Shown: piece by piece, positions 8,715 through 16,821 of the stretch
Layout of the letters: every line of letters begins with the position of its first letter
Position numbering within the stretch: the first letter of the stretch is position 1
Origin: Blastococcus aggregatus
GTDB lineage: Bacteria > Actinomycetota > Actinomycetes > Mycobacteriales > Geodermatophilaceae
NCBI RefSeq assembly: GCF_900221005.1
Contig: NZ_OBQI01000005.1
Location: forward strand, 310,001-374,000
Length of the DNA: 64,000 nt
Reading direction: 5' to 3'
Position numbers and translations under genes: made by a program
Notes under the pieces: generated by a model
Databases searched by the model: none
Told to the model about the DNA's origin: nothing
What the model saw: only the letters and a program-made list of their open reading frames with translations

Positions 8715-9385
8715 CCGGCGGCCGGGGCCGACGGGACAACGGCCTGCAGGCGACGTCGTGGAGCCCGCTGCGCGACGTCGACCCCCGGGTGGGCGAACAC
8801 CTGCTCGACCTCCTCGAGGCCGCCGGTATCGCCGCCTACCTCGACCCGTCGGCCGACGTCGGCCCGTACACCCGCGAGGTCTCCCTGCCGAGCCCGCCCT
8901 CGGACCGGCTCTTCGTCGACCGCGGCCGGACGTCGGAGGCGCGCGCACTCGTCGACCAGCACGCCGACGAGCACCCGCGCCGGAGCGCGGAGCCCGCACC
9001 GGCGCACGCCGACCTCGACGAGGACGCCGAGTGGTCGCGCATCGTGGCCGCCTTCGAGGCGGAGCACGGGTCCGCCGCGGTGACCGAGCGCCCCTCCGAC
9101 GCGCCCCCTCCGCCGCCGCACGAGGTGTCCGTGCTCGACCTGCCGGAGGAGCACTTCGAGCCGCCGCCGCCTCCGCCGGTGCCGGTGCTCGCGCCGCACG
9201 CGCTCTACGCGGGCCTGCTGGTCCTGCTCGGGCTCGTGCTCATCGCCACCCCCGGGACGCTGCGTCTGTCGGCGGACCTGGGCCTGGTGCTCGGCGTGGC
9301 CGCGATCGCCGGCGGTGCGGCGATGCTGGTCTCCCGGATGCGGGACCACTCCGAGAACGACGGCGACGACGGCGCGGTGGTCTAG
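8711..9385 (+). CDS. Small membrane protein with proline-rich linker, function unknown
   Basis: The 224-residue protein starts in the stop codon of the esterase gene. Residues 1-80 are a soluble domain with LLDLLEAAGIAAYLDPS and a VDRGRTSEARALVDQH stretch, resembling short ligand-binding or DUF2007-like modules. Two proline runs (about 132-137 and 149-158) follow, then two membrane segments near residues 160-181 and 190-208, and a short acidic tail. It is likely anchored in the cytoplasmic membrane with the N-terminal domain inside. It is conserved next to plsC in related genomes as far as I recall. No enzymatic motif is visible. Confidence 0.75.
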   Translation: MTGGRGRRDNGLQATSWSPLRDVDPRVGEHLLDLLEAAGIAAYLDPSADVGPYTREVSLPSPPSDRLFVDRGRTSEARALVDQHADEHPRRSAEPAPAHADLDEDAEWSRIVAAFEAEHGSAAVTERPSDAPPPPPHEVSVLDLPEEHFEPPPPPPVPVLAPHALYAGLLVLLGLVLIATPGTLRLSADLGLVLGVAAIAGGAAMLVSRMRDHSENDGDDGAVV

Positions 9386-9409
9386 GCGCCGTGGTCTAGG
9401 CGCCGTGAG

Positions 9410-10399
9410 TCAGGCCTCGCCCTCGGCGACGGCCCTTCTCACGAGATCGGCCGCGCCGCCCAGGCCGGCCTGGGCGCCGAGCTCTGCGGCGACGACGCGC
9501 GGGCCGGGCCGGAAGCCACGCCCCGGCAGGGCACGCTCGAGCCTCTGCCGCGCCGGGCCGAGCACCATCTCGCCGAGCACGCTCACCCCGCCGCCGATGA
9601 CGACGACCTCGGGGTCGAGGACCGCGGCGAGGTCGGCGATGCCCTGCCCGAGCCACACCCCGACCTCGGTGACCAGTTCCAGCGCCAGTGGATCGCCGTC
9701 GTGCGCGGCCCGGGCGACGTCCTCGCCGGTCAGCCGGGAGGCCACGCCCCCGACCCGCTCCAGCAGCAGCGCGGCGGCCGCCGGCGAGGTGCTCGCCACC
9801 TCGCGGGCGGTCTGCCCCAGCGCCGAGCCGCTGGCGTACTGCTCCCAGCAGCCGCGGTTGCCGCAGGCGCACAGCCGCCCGTCGGGGACCACGCGCATGT
9901 GGCCCCACTCCCCCGCGACCCCGTGCGAGCCGCGCCGGAGCCGGCCGTCCATGACGATGCCGCCGCCGATGCCGGTGCCCAGGGTGACCATCAGCGCCAG
10001 GTCGGCGCCGCGGGCGGCGCCGTAGCGGTACTCCGCCCAGGCGGCGGCGTCGGCGTCGTTCCCGACCCACAGCGGGCGCTGCAGGCGGGCGGCGAGGTCC
10101 TTGCGGAGCGACGCGTGCCGCCAGGCCAGGTGCGGGCTGAACAGCACCGTGTCACCGGTGCGGTCGAACCAGCCGGCGGCACCGATCCCGACGCCCACCA
10201 GGTCGCCGTCGTGGCCGGCGGCCAGCTCCTCGGCGACGGCGACGATGGCGTCCTCGGTGTCGGCCACGGAACCGCCGGGTGTCGCCCGCCGGGCGGTGGC
10301 CAGGATCGTGCCGTCGGGTGCGACGACGCCACCGGCGACCTTGGTGCCGCCGATGTCGATGCCCAGCGCCGCGAGAGACGCGGCAGCCGGGGCCGTCAT
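9410..10399 (-). CDS. ROK family sugar kinase (glucokinase-like)
   Basis: This 329-residue protein begins with the phosphate loop LGIDIGGTKVAGGVV, has TLGTGIGGGIVMDG with the catalytic region, and the ROK zinc motif CACGNRGCWEQ. ROK kinases phosphorylate glucose or related hexoses with ATP; the EWGHM segment (catalytic His/Glu) is typical of sugar-binding members. It starts at ATG 10399, overlapping the previous gene's stop (ATGA), so it is the last gene of a three-gene run with the ArsA-like protein and the 110-residue Cys protein. Streptomyces glkA lies in a similar neighbourhood, as far as I recall, so glucokinase is the most likely activity. Confidence 0.85.
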   Translation of the reverse strand: MTAPAAASLAALGIDIGGTKVAGGVVAPDGTILATARRATPGGSVADTEDAIVAVAEELAAGHDGDLVGVGIGAAGWFDRTGDTVLFSPHLAWRHASLRKDLAARLQRPLWVGNDADAAAWAEYRYGAARGADLALMVTLGTGIGGGIVMDGRLRRGSHGVAGEWGHMRVVPDGRLCACGNRGCWEQYASGSALGQTAREVASTSPAAAALLLERVGGVASRLTGEDVARAAHDGDPLALELVTEVGVWLGQGIADLAAVLDPEVVVIGGGVSVLGEMVLGPARQRLERALPGRGFRPGPRVVAAELGAQAGLGGAADLVRRAVAEGEA

Positions 10400-10728
10400 G
10401 CGATGTCGATCCGCTGGACCGTCGCCGGGCCGGGCTCGTCGTCGGGCTCGGCCTCGCCGGCCGCGGGGTCCGGCGGGCCGGACGGGGTGGGTTCGCCGGC
10501 CACGTCCCGCAGCACCGACGCCGTCGTCGCCAGCACGTCGGCCAGTGCCGCGTTCACCTCGGGGCGCTCGCCGCGCAGCACCGCCGCCGCCTGGCACACC
10601 GGGCACCAGCGGCAGTCCGCAGCGTGGCCGGCTCCCGGCTCGGGAGTGGCCGCCGGCGTGCCGGCGGGCGGGCGGAAGGCGTCGAGCAGCCTGCGGGCGG
10701 AGTCGACCCAGTCGGCACCTGCGGTCAT
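10396..10728 (-). CDS. Conserved small protein with a Cys knuckle, function unknown
   Basis: The 110-residue protein starts at ATG 10728 with GGAG upstream. It has an N-terminal helix (DWVDSARRLLDAF), a Cys cluster CRWCPVCQ at about 39-46 that could bind zinc, a helix VNAALADVLATTASVLRDV, and a disordered acidic tail. Both ends overlap neighbouring genes by 4 bases, which is strong support for a real gene. It is coupled to the ArsA-like gene upstream and the ROK kinase downstream. I know of no function; a protein-protein adaptor is a guess. Confidence 0.75.
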   Translation of the reverse strand: MTAGADWVDSARRLLDAFRPPAGTPAATPEPGAGHAADCRWCPVCQAAAVLRGERPEVNAALADVLATTASVLRDVAGEPTPSGPPDPAAGEAEPDDEPGPATVQRIDIA

Positions 10729-11873
10729 GGCGTTCTCCTCACCGCGGCCAGCAGATCGGCCGGCCAGAGCTGTGGGTCGGGTCGGAAGGAGACCACGAGC
10801 CGGGCGTCGACGCTCCCGGGGTCCGCGATCCGTCCACCGGTGACCTCGCACCGGCGGAGCAGCGGGTCCAGCCGCAGCGAGCGGCGAGTACCCGCGGCGG
10901 TGACCACCAGGTCGTCCTCCCAGCGGGTCAGGCCCACGCCGCCGCGCTCGGCGAACGGCAGGGGCACACCCAGCTCCCAGCTGCCCTCGAGGCGCTCGGT
11001 CGCCGGTTCCGGCAGGGCACCGCGGTCGGTCAGCGCGACGTCCTCCAGCAGGGCGGTCAGGGCGGCGGCGTCCGCCGGCGCGGTCGCGGTGTCGGGGATG
11101 CGGTGCAGCGGGGCGAGCTCGGCCAGGGCGGACAGCTCGGCGGTCTGCTCGGCCAGCCGCGCGCGCCACCACTCCCCCGGCCCGTCCTCCGGCAGGACGC
11201 GGGCCAGGACGACGCCGGGGCGCAGGCCGTGCAGGCCCAGCGCGGTCGTCGCCGCGCGCAGCGACGCCGCCGTCCCGGCGCGGGGCACGACCGTCAGTGC
11301 GACGACGGTGCCCGCGGGATCGGCCAGCCGGTCGGCGGCCAGCAGCGCCTCCAGCTGCGGTGCGAGCGCGAGGGCCTCGTCCAGGGGGCCGCGGCGGGCC
11401 GCACCCGAGCTGACCGCCACGGAGCGCAGCGCGCCGAGGGCCCGCGCGCCCGGCGGCAGCAGGCGGTCCAGCCACCAGCGCAGCGTGGCGGGCAGGGCCA
11501 GCAGCGCCGTCGCCTCGGCAGGTGATCCGGCGTCCACGACCACCAGGTCGGCCCGCGCCCGGCCGAGCTCGGCGAAGAGGGCGAGGTCGGCCGCTCCGGG
11601 CAGGGGCGTGACCGAGGACGCCGGGGGCAGCTGGACCTGCGGCAGCGAGGCGGCGGCGGGGGTCACGGTGCCGGCCCAGAACCGTTCGACCGCGGCCGCG
11701 GCGTCGACGGTGCGCACCTCGAGGCCCGGCACGTCGTCGAGCCCGGGAACCGGCGGCGCCTGGCGGGTCAGCAGGAGCGTGGAGCGCCCGGCGGTGGCCG
11801 CGCGCACCGCGGCGGACGCGGCCAGGGTGCTGGCACCGGCACCGCCGGGGCCGGTGAGGACGAGGGTGTGCAC
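10725..11873 (-). CDS. ArsA/GET3-like P-loop protein with a degenerate Walker A
   Basis: The 382-residue protein has the overall layout of an ArsA-family ATPase: an N-terminal loop followed by LLLTRQAP, the LVVVDAGSP strand (Walker B-like), and a C-terminal beta domain ending in WPADLLAAVRR. The loop reads GPGGAGAST, so both lysines of the deviant Walker A (KGGxGKS/T) are missing. ATP hydrolysis is therefore doubtful. It corresponds in position to Rv2184c, annotated as ArsA-like. It sits between an SRPBCC protein and a Cys-containing small protein in the same direction. A role in envelope or membrane-protein handling is possible but not shown. Confidence 0.75.
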   Translation of the reverse strand: MHTLVLTGPGGAGASTLAASAAVRAATAGRSTLLLTRQAPPVPGLDDVPGLEVRTVDAAAAVERFWAGTVTPAAASLPQVQLPPASSVTPLPGAADLALFAELGRARADLVVVDAGSPAEATALLALPATLRWWLDRLLPPGARALGALRSVAVSSGAARRGPLDEALALAPQLEALLAADRLADPAGTVVALTVVPRAGTAASLRAATTALGLHGLRPGVVLARVLPEDGPGEWWRARLAEQTAELSALAELAPLHRIPDTATAPADAAALTALLEDVALTDRGALPEPATERLEGSWELGVPLPFAERGGVGLTRWEDDLVVTAAGTRRSLRLDPLLRRCEVTGGRIADPGSVDARLVVSFRPDPQLWPADLLAAVRRTP

Positions 11874-11879
11874 GCCCCG

Positions 11880-12311
11880 TCAGCCCTCGACGCGCTTCTT
11901 GAGCTCCTTGAGAGCCGTGTCGAGGATGACCTTCTCGGCCTTGCGCTTGATCATGCCGAGCATCGGGATCGAGAGGTCGATGGTGATCGCGTAGCTCACC
12001 TCGGTGCGCCCGTCCTTCTCGACCAGCGTGTAGGAGCCGTCCTGGCGCTTCTGCATGTGGCCCTGTACCAGCGTCCAGGTCACCCGGCGGTCGCCGTCCC
12101 AGGTGTACTCGAGGACGTAGTCGTCCTTGATGGCGCCGGCATCGAGCACGAAGTGCGCGCGGCGGGCCCGCCCGCCGGGCCCCTCCTCGACCACCTCGAC
12201 CTTCTCCGCCGCGGCGACCCACTCCGGATAGGCGGGGAAGTCGGCGATGACCGCCATCACCTCGGCAGCGGGGGCCTCGATGACGATCGACTGCGTGGAC
12301 TGGTCGGCCAT
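11880..12311 (-). CDS. SRPBCC family protein (TB16.3-like, polyketide cyclase/lipid-transport fold)
   Basis: A 143-residue START-like domain: IVIEAPAAEVMAVIADFPAYPEW at the start, a curved-sheet centre with the aromatic YTWDGDRRVTW region, and a long C-terminal helix ending KKRVEG. Such folds bind hydrophobic ligands. I start it at ATG 12311, because TAGCCT lies 7 nt upstream (leaderless pattern) and residues before it look non-coding. The position next to the ArsA-like gene and divergent from fadD matches Rv2185c (TB16.3), from memory. The ligand is unknown. Confidence 0.8.
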   Translation of the reverse strand: MADQSTQSIVIEAPAAEVMAVIADFPAYPEWVAAAEKVEVVEEGPGGRARRAHFVLDAGAIKDDYVLEYTWDGDRRVTWTLVQGHMQKRQDGSYTLVEKDGRTEVSYAITIDLSIPMLGMIKRKAEKVILDTALKELKKRVEG

Positions 12312-12318
12312 GGGCAGC

Positions 12319-12324
12319 AGGCTA
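12319..12324 (-). promoter_or_regulatory. Candidate -10 box (TAGCCT) of a leaderless SRPBCC transcript
   Basis: TAGCCT on the minus strand ends 7 nt before ATG 12311, and no ribosome binding site is present. This supports both the start choice and leaderless translation. Confidence 0.5.
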
Positions 12325-12472
12325 ACGGTTCGCGCGGGTTGCGCAGAGCGTCGATCACCCGTTCCGTTACTCACCGGTAGCCGGTGCCCGGTAGATTGAT
12401 CTCGACGATCCTGGTCAGGGACCGCCGGGCGACGGTGCCCGGCGGCGGCGGCCAGGGAGGAGAGGACCAGGC

Positions 12473-14266
12473 GTGCGCGAGTTCAGCGTTCCTGTGACCA
12501 CCGAGGTGCAGCCCGACGCGGCGCTGACCGACATGCTCGCCCTGAACGTCGCCGAACACGGCGCCGAGGTGGGGCTGCGACGGCGGCGCGACGGCCAGTG
12601 GCGGGACGTCACCTGGCAGCAGTTCGGCGAGGAGGTGCGCGGTGTCGCCAAGGGCCTCATCGCGTCCGGCGTCGCCGCGGGCGACCGCGTCGCCCTGCAG
12701 GCCAAGACGCGGTACGAGTGGACGGTCCTCGACTTCGCCATCTGGACCGCCGGTGGCGTCGTCGTCCCGGTGTACGAGACCTCCAGCGCCGACCAGGTCG
12801 CCTGGATCCTCTCCGACTCCGGCGCCACGGCCATCGTCGTGGAGAGCGCCGAGCACGCCGCGGCCGTGGAGTCCATCCGCGACCAGGCGCCCGACCTGGC
12901 GTCGGTGCACGTCATCGACGACGGCGCCGTCGACGCGCTGATCGCGGCCGGCGCGGACGTCCCCGACGCCGAGCTCGACGCCCGCCGGGCCACCCTGAAC
13001 GCCGACAGCACGGCGACGCTGATCTACACCAGCGGCACCACGGGCCGGCCCAAGGGCTGCGAGCTCACCCACGGCAACTTCCTGTTCGAGATCGAGAACG
13101 GCATCACGCTGCTCGACCGGTTCATGAGCGTGCAGGGCTCGCTGCTGCTGTTCATCCCGCTGGCGCACGTGCTGGCCCGGGTCCTGCAGGTCGGGGCGAT
13201 CTACAACCGCACCGTCATCGGCCACACCCCCGACGTCAAGAACCTGCTCGACGACCTGGGCGAGTTCAAGCCGACGTTCGTGCTGGCCGTGCCGCGGGTC
13301 TTCGAGAAGGTCTTCAACTCCGCCAAGGCGAAGGCCGAGGGCGACGGCAAGGGCAAGATCTTCGACAAGGCCGCACAGGTGGCCATCGACTGGTCGCGCG
13401 CCCAGGACACCGGCGGCCCCGGCATCGTGCTGCGCCTCCAGCACGCCGTGTTCGACAAGCTGGTCTACGGCAAGCTGCGCGCCGCCCTGGGTGGCCGCTG
13501 CCTCGGCGCCATCTCCGGTGGCGCGCCTCTGGGCGACCGGCTCGGCCACTTCTTCCGCGGCATCGGCGTCACCGTCTTCGAGGGCTACGGCCTGACCGAG
13601 ACCACCGCCGCCGCGTCGGTCAACCACGACGGCGGCCTGCGCATCGGCACCGTGGGGCAGCCGCTGCCCGGTGTCACCTTCCGGATCGCCGACGACGGCG
13701 AGGTGCTCATCAAGGGCGGCATCGTCATGCGCGGCTACTGGAAGAACGAGGACGCGACGAAGGAGGCCATCGACGCGGAGGGCTTCTTCCACACCGGTGA
13801 CATCGGCGAGCTCGACGCCGACGGCTTCCTGAAGATCACCGGCCGCAAGAAGGAGATCCTGGTGACCGCGGGCGGCAAGAACGTCGCCCCCGCCGTCCTC
13901 GAGGACCGGCTCCGCTCGCACCGGCTGATCAGCCAGTGCATCGTCGTCGGCGACCAGCGCCCGTTCATCGCGGCGCTGATCACCCTCGACGAGGAGGCGC
14001 TGCCGCAGTGGCTGGAGTCCAAGGGCAAGCCCGCCGGCCAGACGATCGAGCAGGTGCGCGAGGACGCCGACCTCAAGGCGGAGATCGACGCCGCCGTGAA
14101 GGACGCGAACAAGGCCGTCTCGCAGGCCGAGGCCATCAAGAAGTTCCACGTCCTCGGCACCGACTTCACCGAGGACAACGGGATGCTCACCCCGAGCCTG
14201 AAGCTCAAGCGCTCGGTGGTCATGAAGGAGTTCGGCGACGAGGTCGAGGCGCTCTACACGCGCTGA
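12473..14266 (+). CDS. Long-chain fatty-acid--CoA ligase (FadD15-like)
   Basis: A full-length 597-residue AMP-forming acyl-CoA synthetase. Motif I is LIYTSGTTGRPKG, the acyl-binding/adenylate motif is GYGLTETTAAAS, and the hinge and C-terminal domain carry TGDIGELDADGFLKI and GRKKEILVTAGGKN with the catalytic Lys region. It activates long-chain fatty acids to acyl-CoA at the membrane. It starts with GTG behind GGAGGAGAGG. The place between the TB16.3-like gene and pimB' matches fadD15 (Rv2187), which makes a housekeeping role in lipid metabolism likely. Confidence 0.9.
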   Translation: MREFSVPVTTEVQPDAALTDMLALNVAEHGAEVGLRRRRDGQWRDVTWQQFGEEVRGVAKGLIASGVAAGDRVALQAKTRYEWTVLDFAIWTAGGVVVPVYETSSADQVAWILSDSGATAIVVESAEHAAAVESIRDQAPDLASVHVIDDGAVDALIAAGADVPDAELDARRATLNADSTATLIYTSGTTGRPKGCELTHGNFLFEIENGITLLDRFMSVQGSLLLFIPLAHVLARVLQVGAIYNRTVIGHTPDVKNLLDDLGEFKPTFVLAVPRVFEKVFNSAKAKAEGDGKGKIFDKAAQVAIDWSRAQDTGGPGIVLRLQHAVFDKLVYGKLRAALGGRCLGAISGGAPLGDRLGHFFRGIGVTVFEGYGLTETTAAASVNHDGGLRIGTVGQPLPGVTFRIADDGEVLIKGGIVMRGYWKNEDATKEAIDAEGFFHTGDIGELDADGFLKITGRKKEILVTAGGKNVAPAVLEDRLRSHRLISQCIVVGDQRPFIAALITLDEEALPQWLESKGKPAGQTIEQVREDADLKAEIDAAVKDANKAVSQAEAIKKFHVLGTDFTEDNGMLTPSLKLKRSVVMKEFGDEVEALYTR

Positions 14267-14278
14267 TCCCCCGCCGCA

Positions 14279-14314
14279 CCGAGGCCCGTCCCGCATCCGC
14301 GGGGCGGGCCTCGG
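14279..14314. terminator. GC-rich hairpin between convergent fadD and pimB' genes
   Basis: CCGAGGCCCGTCCCGC (14279-14294), loop ATCC, and GCGGGGCGGGCCTCGG (14299-14314) form a 16-bp stem with one G-U pair. There is no U-tract on either side. Its position between two stop codons suggests a bidirectional terminator. Confidence 0.75.
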
Positions 14315-14319
14315 TCCGT

Positions 14320-15441
14320 CTACGGCTCGAGCAGGCCGGCGAAGGTCGCAGCGATCGTCGTCCAGGACCAGCGCTGCTCCACCCAGGCCCGGCCGGCGGT
14401 GCCCATGGCGCGGGCCCGCTCCGGGTCGTCGAGGAGGTCGGCCAGCGTCGTCGCGACGGCGGTGGGTGAGCGCGGGTCGACGACGTGGCCGGTCACGCCC
14501 TCCTGGACCGCCTCGGGCGCGCCACCCGACGTCCCGGCCACCACGGGCCGACCGCAGGCGGCCGCCTCGAGGAAGACCATGCCCAGGCCCTCCACGTCCA
14601 GCCCGGCACGGCGGGTGCGGCAAGGCATCGCGAACACGTCGCCGGCCGCGTAGTGCGCGGGGAGCTCGGCGGCGTCCACGGCCCCGGTGAGGACGACGGA
14701 GCGCTCCAGCCCCCGCGCCGCGACGGCGCGTCGCAGCGCCCCCTCGTCCGGCCCGCCGCCGACGAGCAGCAGCCGCGCACCGGGATGCCGCGCCAGCACG
14801 TGCGGCCACCCCTCGACCAGCACGTCCTGCCCCTTGCGGGCCACGAGCCGCGAGACGCAGACCACCACCGGCGCCTCGCCCAGCCCGTGCCGGCGCCGGA
14901 TCTCCGTCCCGTCGACGGCCGGGGTGAAGCGCTCGACGTCCACCCCCGGGGAGAGCTGCGCGAGCCGGGTGCGGCCCTCCAGCGCCGGGGCCAGCCGGGC
15001 GCGGGTGTACTCGGTGATGAAGGTGAGCACGTCCAGCCCGGAGGCGATGCGCTGCATCAGCTGCCGGCTCCCGGGCAGCGCCACCCAGCCGGTCTCGTGG
15101 CCGTGCGTCGCGCCGACCAGGTGCCGCACGCCGGCGGCGCGCAGCGTGGGGGCCAGCAGGCCCAGCGGCGCTGCGGCCCCGAAGAACGCGGTGTCGCAGC
15201 CGTACCGCTCGACCAGGTCGACGGCCGCCCGCGCGGTGGCCCGCGTGGGCAGCAGCATGCCGGTCGGCCGGCGGACCACCGGGTACGGCAGGCCGGCGTC
15301 GTGCTCCGCCGACCCGGCATGGTCGGAGGCGAGCACGACGAGCGAGTCGGGCGGGCGCCGCTCGAGCAGCGCGGCGACGAAGGTCTGGATGCCGCCCTGG
15401 CGGGGCGGGAAGTCGTTGGTGACGACCAGGGTCCGGCTCAC
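14320..15441 (-). CDS. pimB: GT4 glycosyltransferase, PimB'-like phosphatidylinositol mannosyltransferase
   Basis: The 373-residue protein has a two-lobed GT-B fold. The N-terminal NDFPPRQGGIQTF is the classic GT4 start, THGHE lies in the acceptor lobe, SRLVARKGQD opens the donor lobe, and LDVEGLGMVFLEAAACG carries the EX7E motif. PimB' adds the second mannose to PIM1 on the inner membrane leaflet, using GDP-mannose. Start GTG 15441 overlaps the M48 protease gene by 4 bases. The position next to fadD15-like and NlpC genes matches Rv2188c. Other GT4 mannosyltransferases cannot be excluded from motifs alone. Confidence 0.8.
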   Translation of the reverse strand: MSRTLVVTNDFPPRQGGIQTFVAALLERRPPDSLVVLASDHAGSAEHDAGLPYPVVRRPTGMLLPTRATARAAVDLVERYGCDTAFFGAAAPLGLLAPTLRAAGVRHLVGATHGHETGWVALPGSRQLMQRIASGLDVLTFITEYTRARLAPALEGRTRLAQLSPGVDVERFTPAVDGTEIRRRHGLGEAPVVVCVSRLVARKGQDVLVEGWPHVLARHPGARLLLVGGGPDEGALRRAVAARGLERSVVLTGAVDAAELPAHYAAGDVFAMPCRTRRAGLDVEGLGMVFLEAAACGRPVVAGTSGGAPEAVQEGVTGHVVDPRSPTAVATTLADLLDDPERARAMGTAGRAWVEQRWSWTTIAATFAGLLEP

Positions 15442-16706
15442 GGCTCGCGCTCCAGCCGCGCCCAGTCCTCGGCCAGGGCGATCCGCTCGGCCACGGTCGG
15501 GTGCGAGCCGAAGTACCAGCGCCAGGCGGCCGGCGGACTCGGATCGGAGAGGTTGGTGCCGGCCAGGCCCCGCTGCATGGCGATGTAGGCCTCCGGGTCG
15601 CCGGTGAGGTCGAGCGCCGCGACATCGGCGCGGGCCTCGACCTGCCGGGAGACCAGGTTCTGCACCGGCGTCGCGACCAGGGTGCCGACGGCGACCAGCA
15701 GCAGGGCCAGCGGCACCACCGCGGGGTCGCCGGGCCCCTGTGCCCCCGCGCGGCGGAGCAGCCGGGGCGAGGTGAGCGCCCAGCCGAGCAGGGCCACTCC
15801 CCCGGCTCCCCCGAGCGCTCCCAGCAGCGTGCCGGCGAGGACGTCGTCGGCGGCGACGTGCCCGAGCTCGTGCGCGGCGATCGACTCGATCTGCTCGTCG
15901 GGCAGGCGGTCGAGGACCGTGTCGTAGACGACGATGCGGCGGGTCGAGCCGAAGCCGGAGACGTAGGCGTTCAGCGCGGTGGTCCGCCGGGAGGCGTCGG
16001 ACACCAGCACGTCCTGCACGGGGGTGCCGTTCTCCTCGGCCAGGGCGAGCAGATCGTTGCGCAACTGGCCCGGCGGCATCGACTCGAAGCTGTTGAAGGC
16101 GGGCTCGACGAGCACCGGCCACAGGAAGGAGCCCACGACGACCAGAACCGTGGCGCCGGCGGCGGCGAGCGCCCACCACGCCCGCGGGGCCCGGCGGGCG
16201 AGCCAGACGAGGGCCAGCAGACCGAGCGCGGTCAGCGCGGCGTCGATCGCGGTCGACACGACCACGTCCCGCCCCCACAGCCCCCAGCTGCGCGTGGACA
16301 GGCCGTAGCGGTGCCGCACCACCTCGCCGTAGGCGGCGATCGGCAGGGTGACCAGCCGGCCGGCGACCGCCAGCGCGAGCACCCCCAGCAGGACCTGCCA
16401 GGCCCAGCGGCCACGCCGCGGGGTGCGCAGGGCACGGACCAGGCGCGCACCCAGCGGGGTCAGCCCGAGGAGCGCCGAGACGGCCAGCCCGAGCAGCAGG
16501 GAGGCCACCGACGCCGGCCGGATCGCGGCGGCGAAGGACTCCGCGCGGGAGACCTGGTCGGCCGGCAGCCCGGCCGTCGGATCGATCGCGGTGGCGCCGC
16601 CCGCGGGTTCCGGGAGCACCTCCCAGGGCGTGCCGATGGCGACCACGACGGCGAAGGCGGCGAGCAGGCCGACCGCCGTCGCCAGCGCCGCGCGACGCGC
16701 CGTCAC
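15438..16706 (-). CDS. M48 family (Ste24/CAAX-prenyl protease-like) membrane metallopeptidase
   Basis: A 422-residue membrane protein. The zinc motif HELGH lies in SIAAHELGHVAADD and the third ligand in SRQVEARAD, as in Ste24 and HtpX peptidases. About seven hydrophobic segments surround it, including 9-26, 66-85, 104-125, 160-172, 185-203, 290-312 and 330-350. The long N-terminal membrane part ahead of HELGH is Ste24-like rather than HtpX-like. It begins with GTG 16706; TAGGAT at 16730-16725 is a plausible -10. The gene ends overlapping pimB'. A role in membrane-protein quality control or peptide processing is expected from the family. Confidence 0.8.
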   Translation of the reverse strand: MTARRAALATAVGLLAAFAVVVAIGTPWEVLPEPAGGATAIDPTAGLPADQVSRAESFAAAIRPASVASLLLGLAVSALLGLTPLGARLVRALRTPRRGRWAWQVLLGVLALAVAGRLVTLPIAAYGEVVRHRYGLSTRSWGLWGRDVVVSTAIDAALTALGLLALVWLARRAPRAWWALAAAGATVLVVVGSFLWPVLVEPAFNSFESMPPGQLRNDLLALAEENGTPVQDVLVSDASRRTTALNAYVSGFGSTRRIVVYDTVLDRLPDEQIESIAAHELGHVAADDVLAGTLLGALGGAGGVALLGWALTSPRLLRRAGAQGPGDPAVVPLALLLVAVGTLVATPVQNLVSRQVEARADVAALDLTGDPEAYIAMQRGLAGTNLSDPSPPAAWRWYFGSHPTVAERIALAEDWARLEREP

Positions 16707-16765
16707 AGAGCTCTCACCCGGCCGATCCTATGGGCCTGACCTGAGCGTTCCCCGACCACCGACGA

Positions 16766-16807
16766 CGAGGGCCGGCGCCCTCCCCTGGGGGAGGACGCCG
16801 GCCCTCG
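16766..16807 (-). terminator. GC-rich terminator hairpin of the NlpC/P60 gene
   Basis: CGAGGGCCGGCG (16766-16777) pairs with CGCCGGCCCTCG (16796-16807). The middle can pair further as CCTCCC with GGGAGG. It lies 15 bp after the NlpC/P60 stop codon. No U-tract follows. Confidence 0.75.
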
Positions 16808-16821
16808 TGGAGCGGGCTGCG

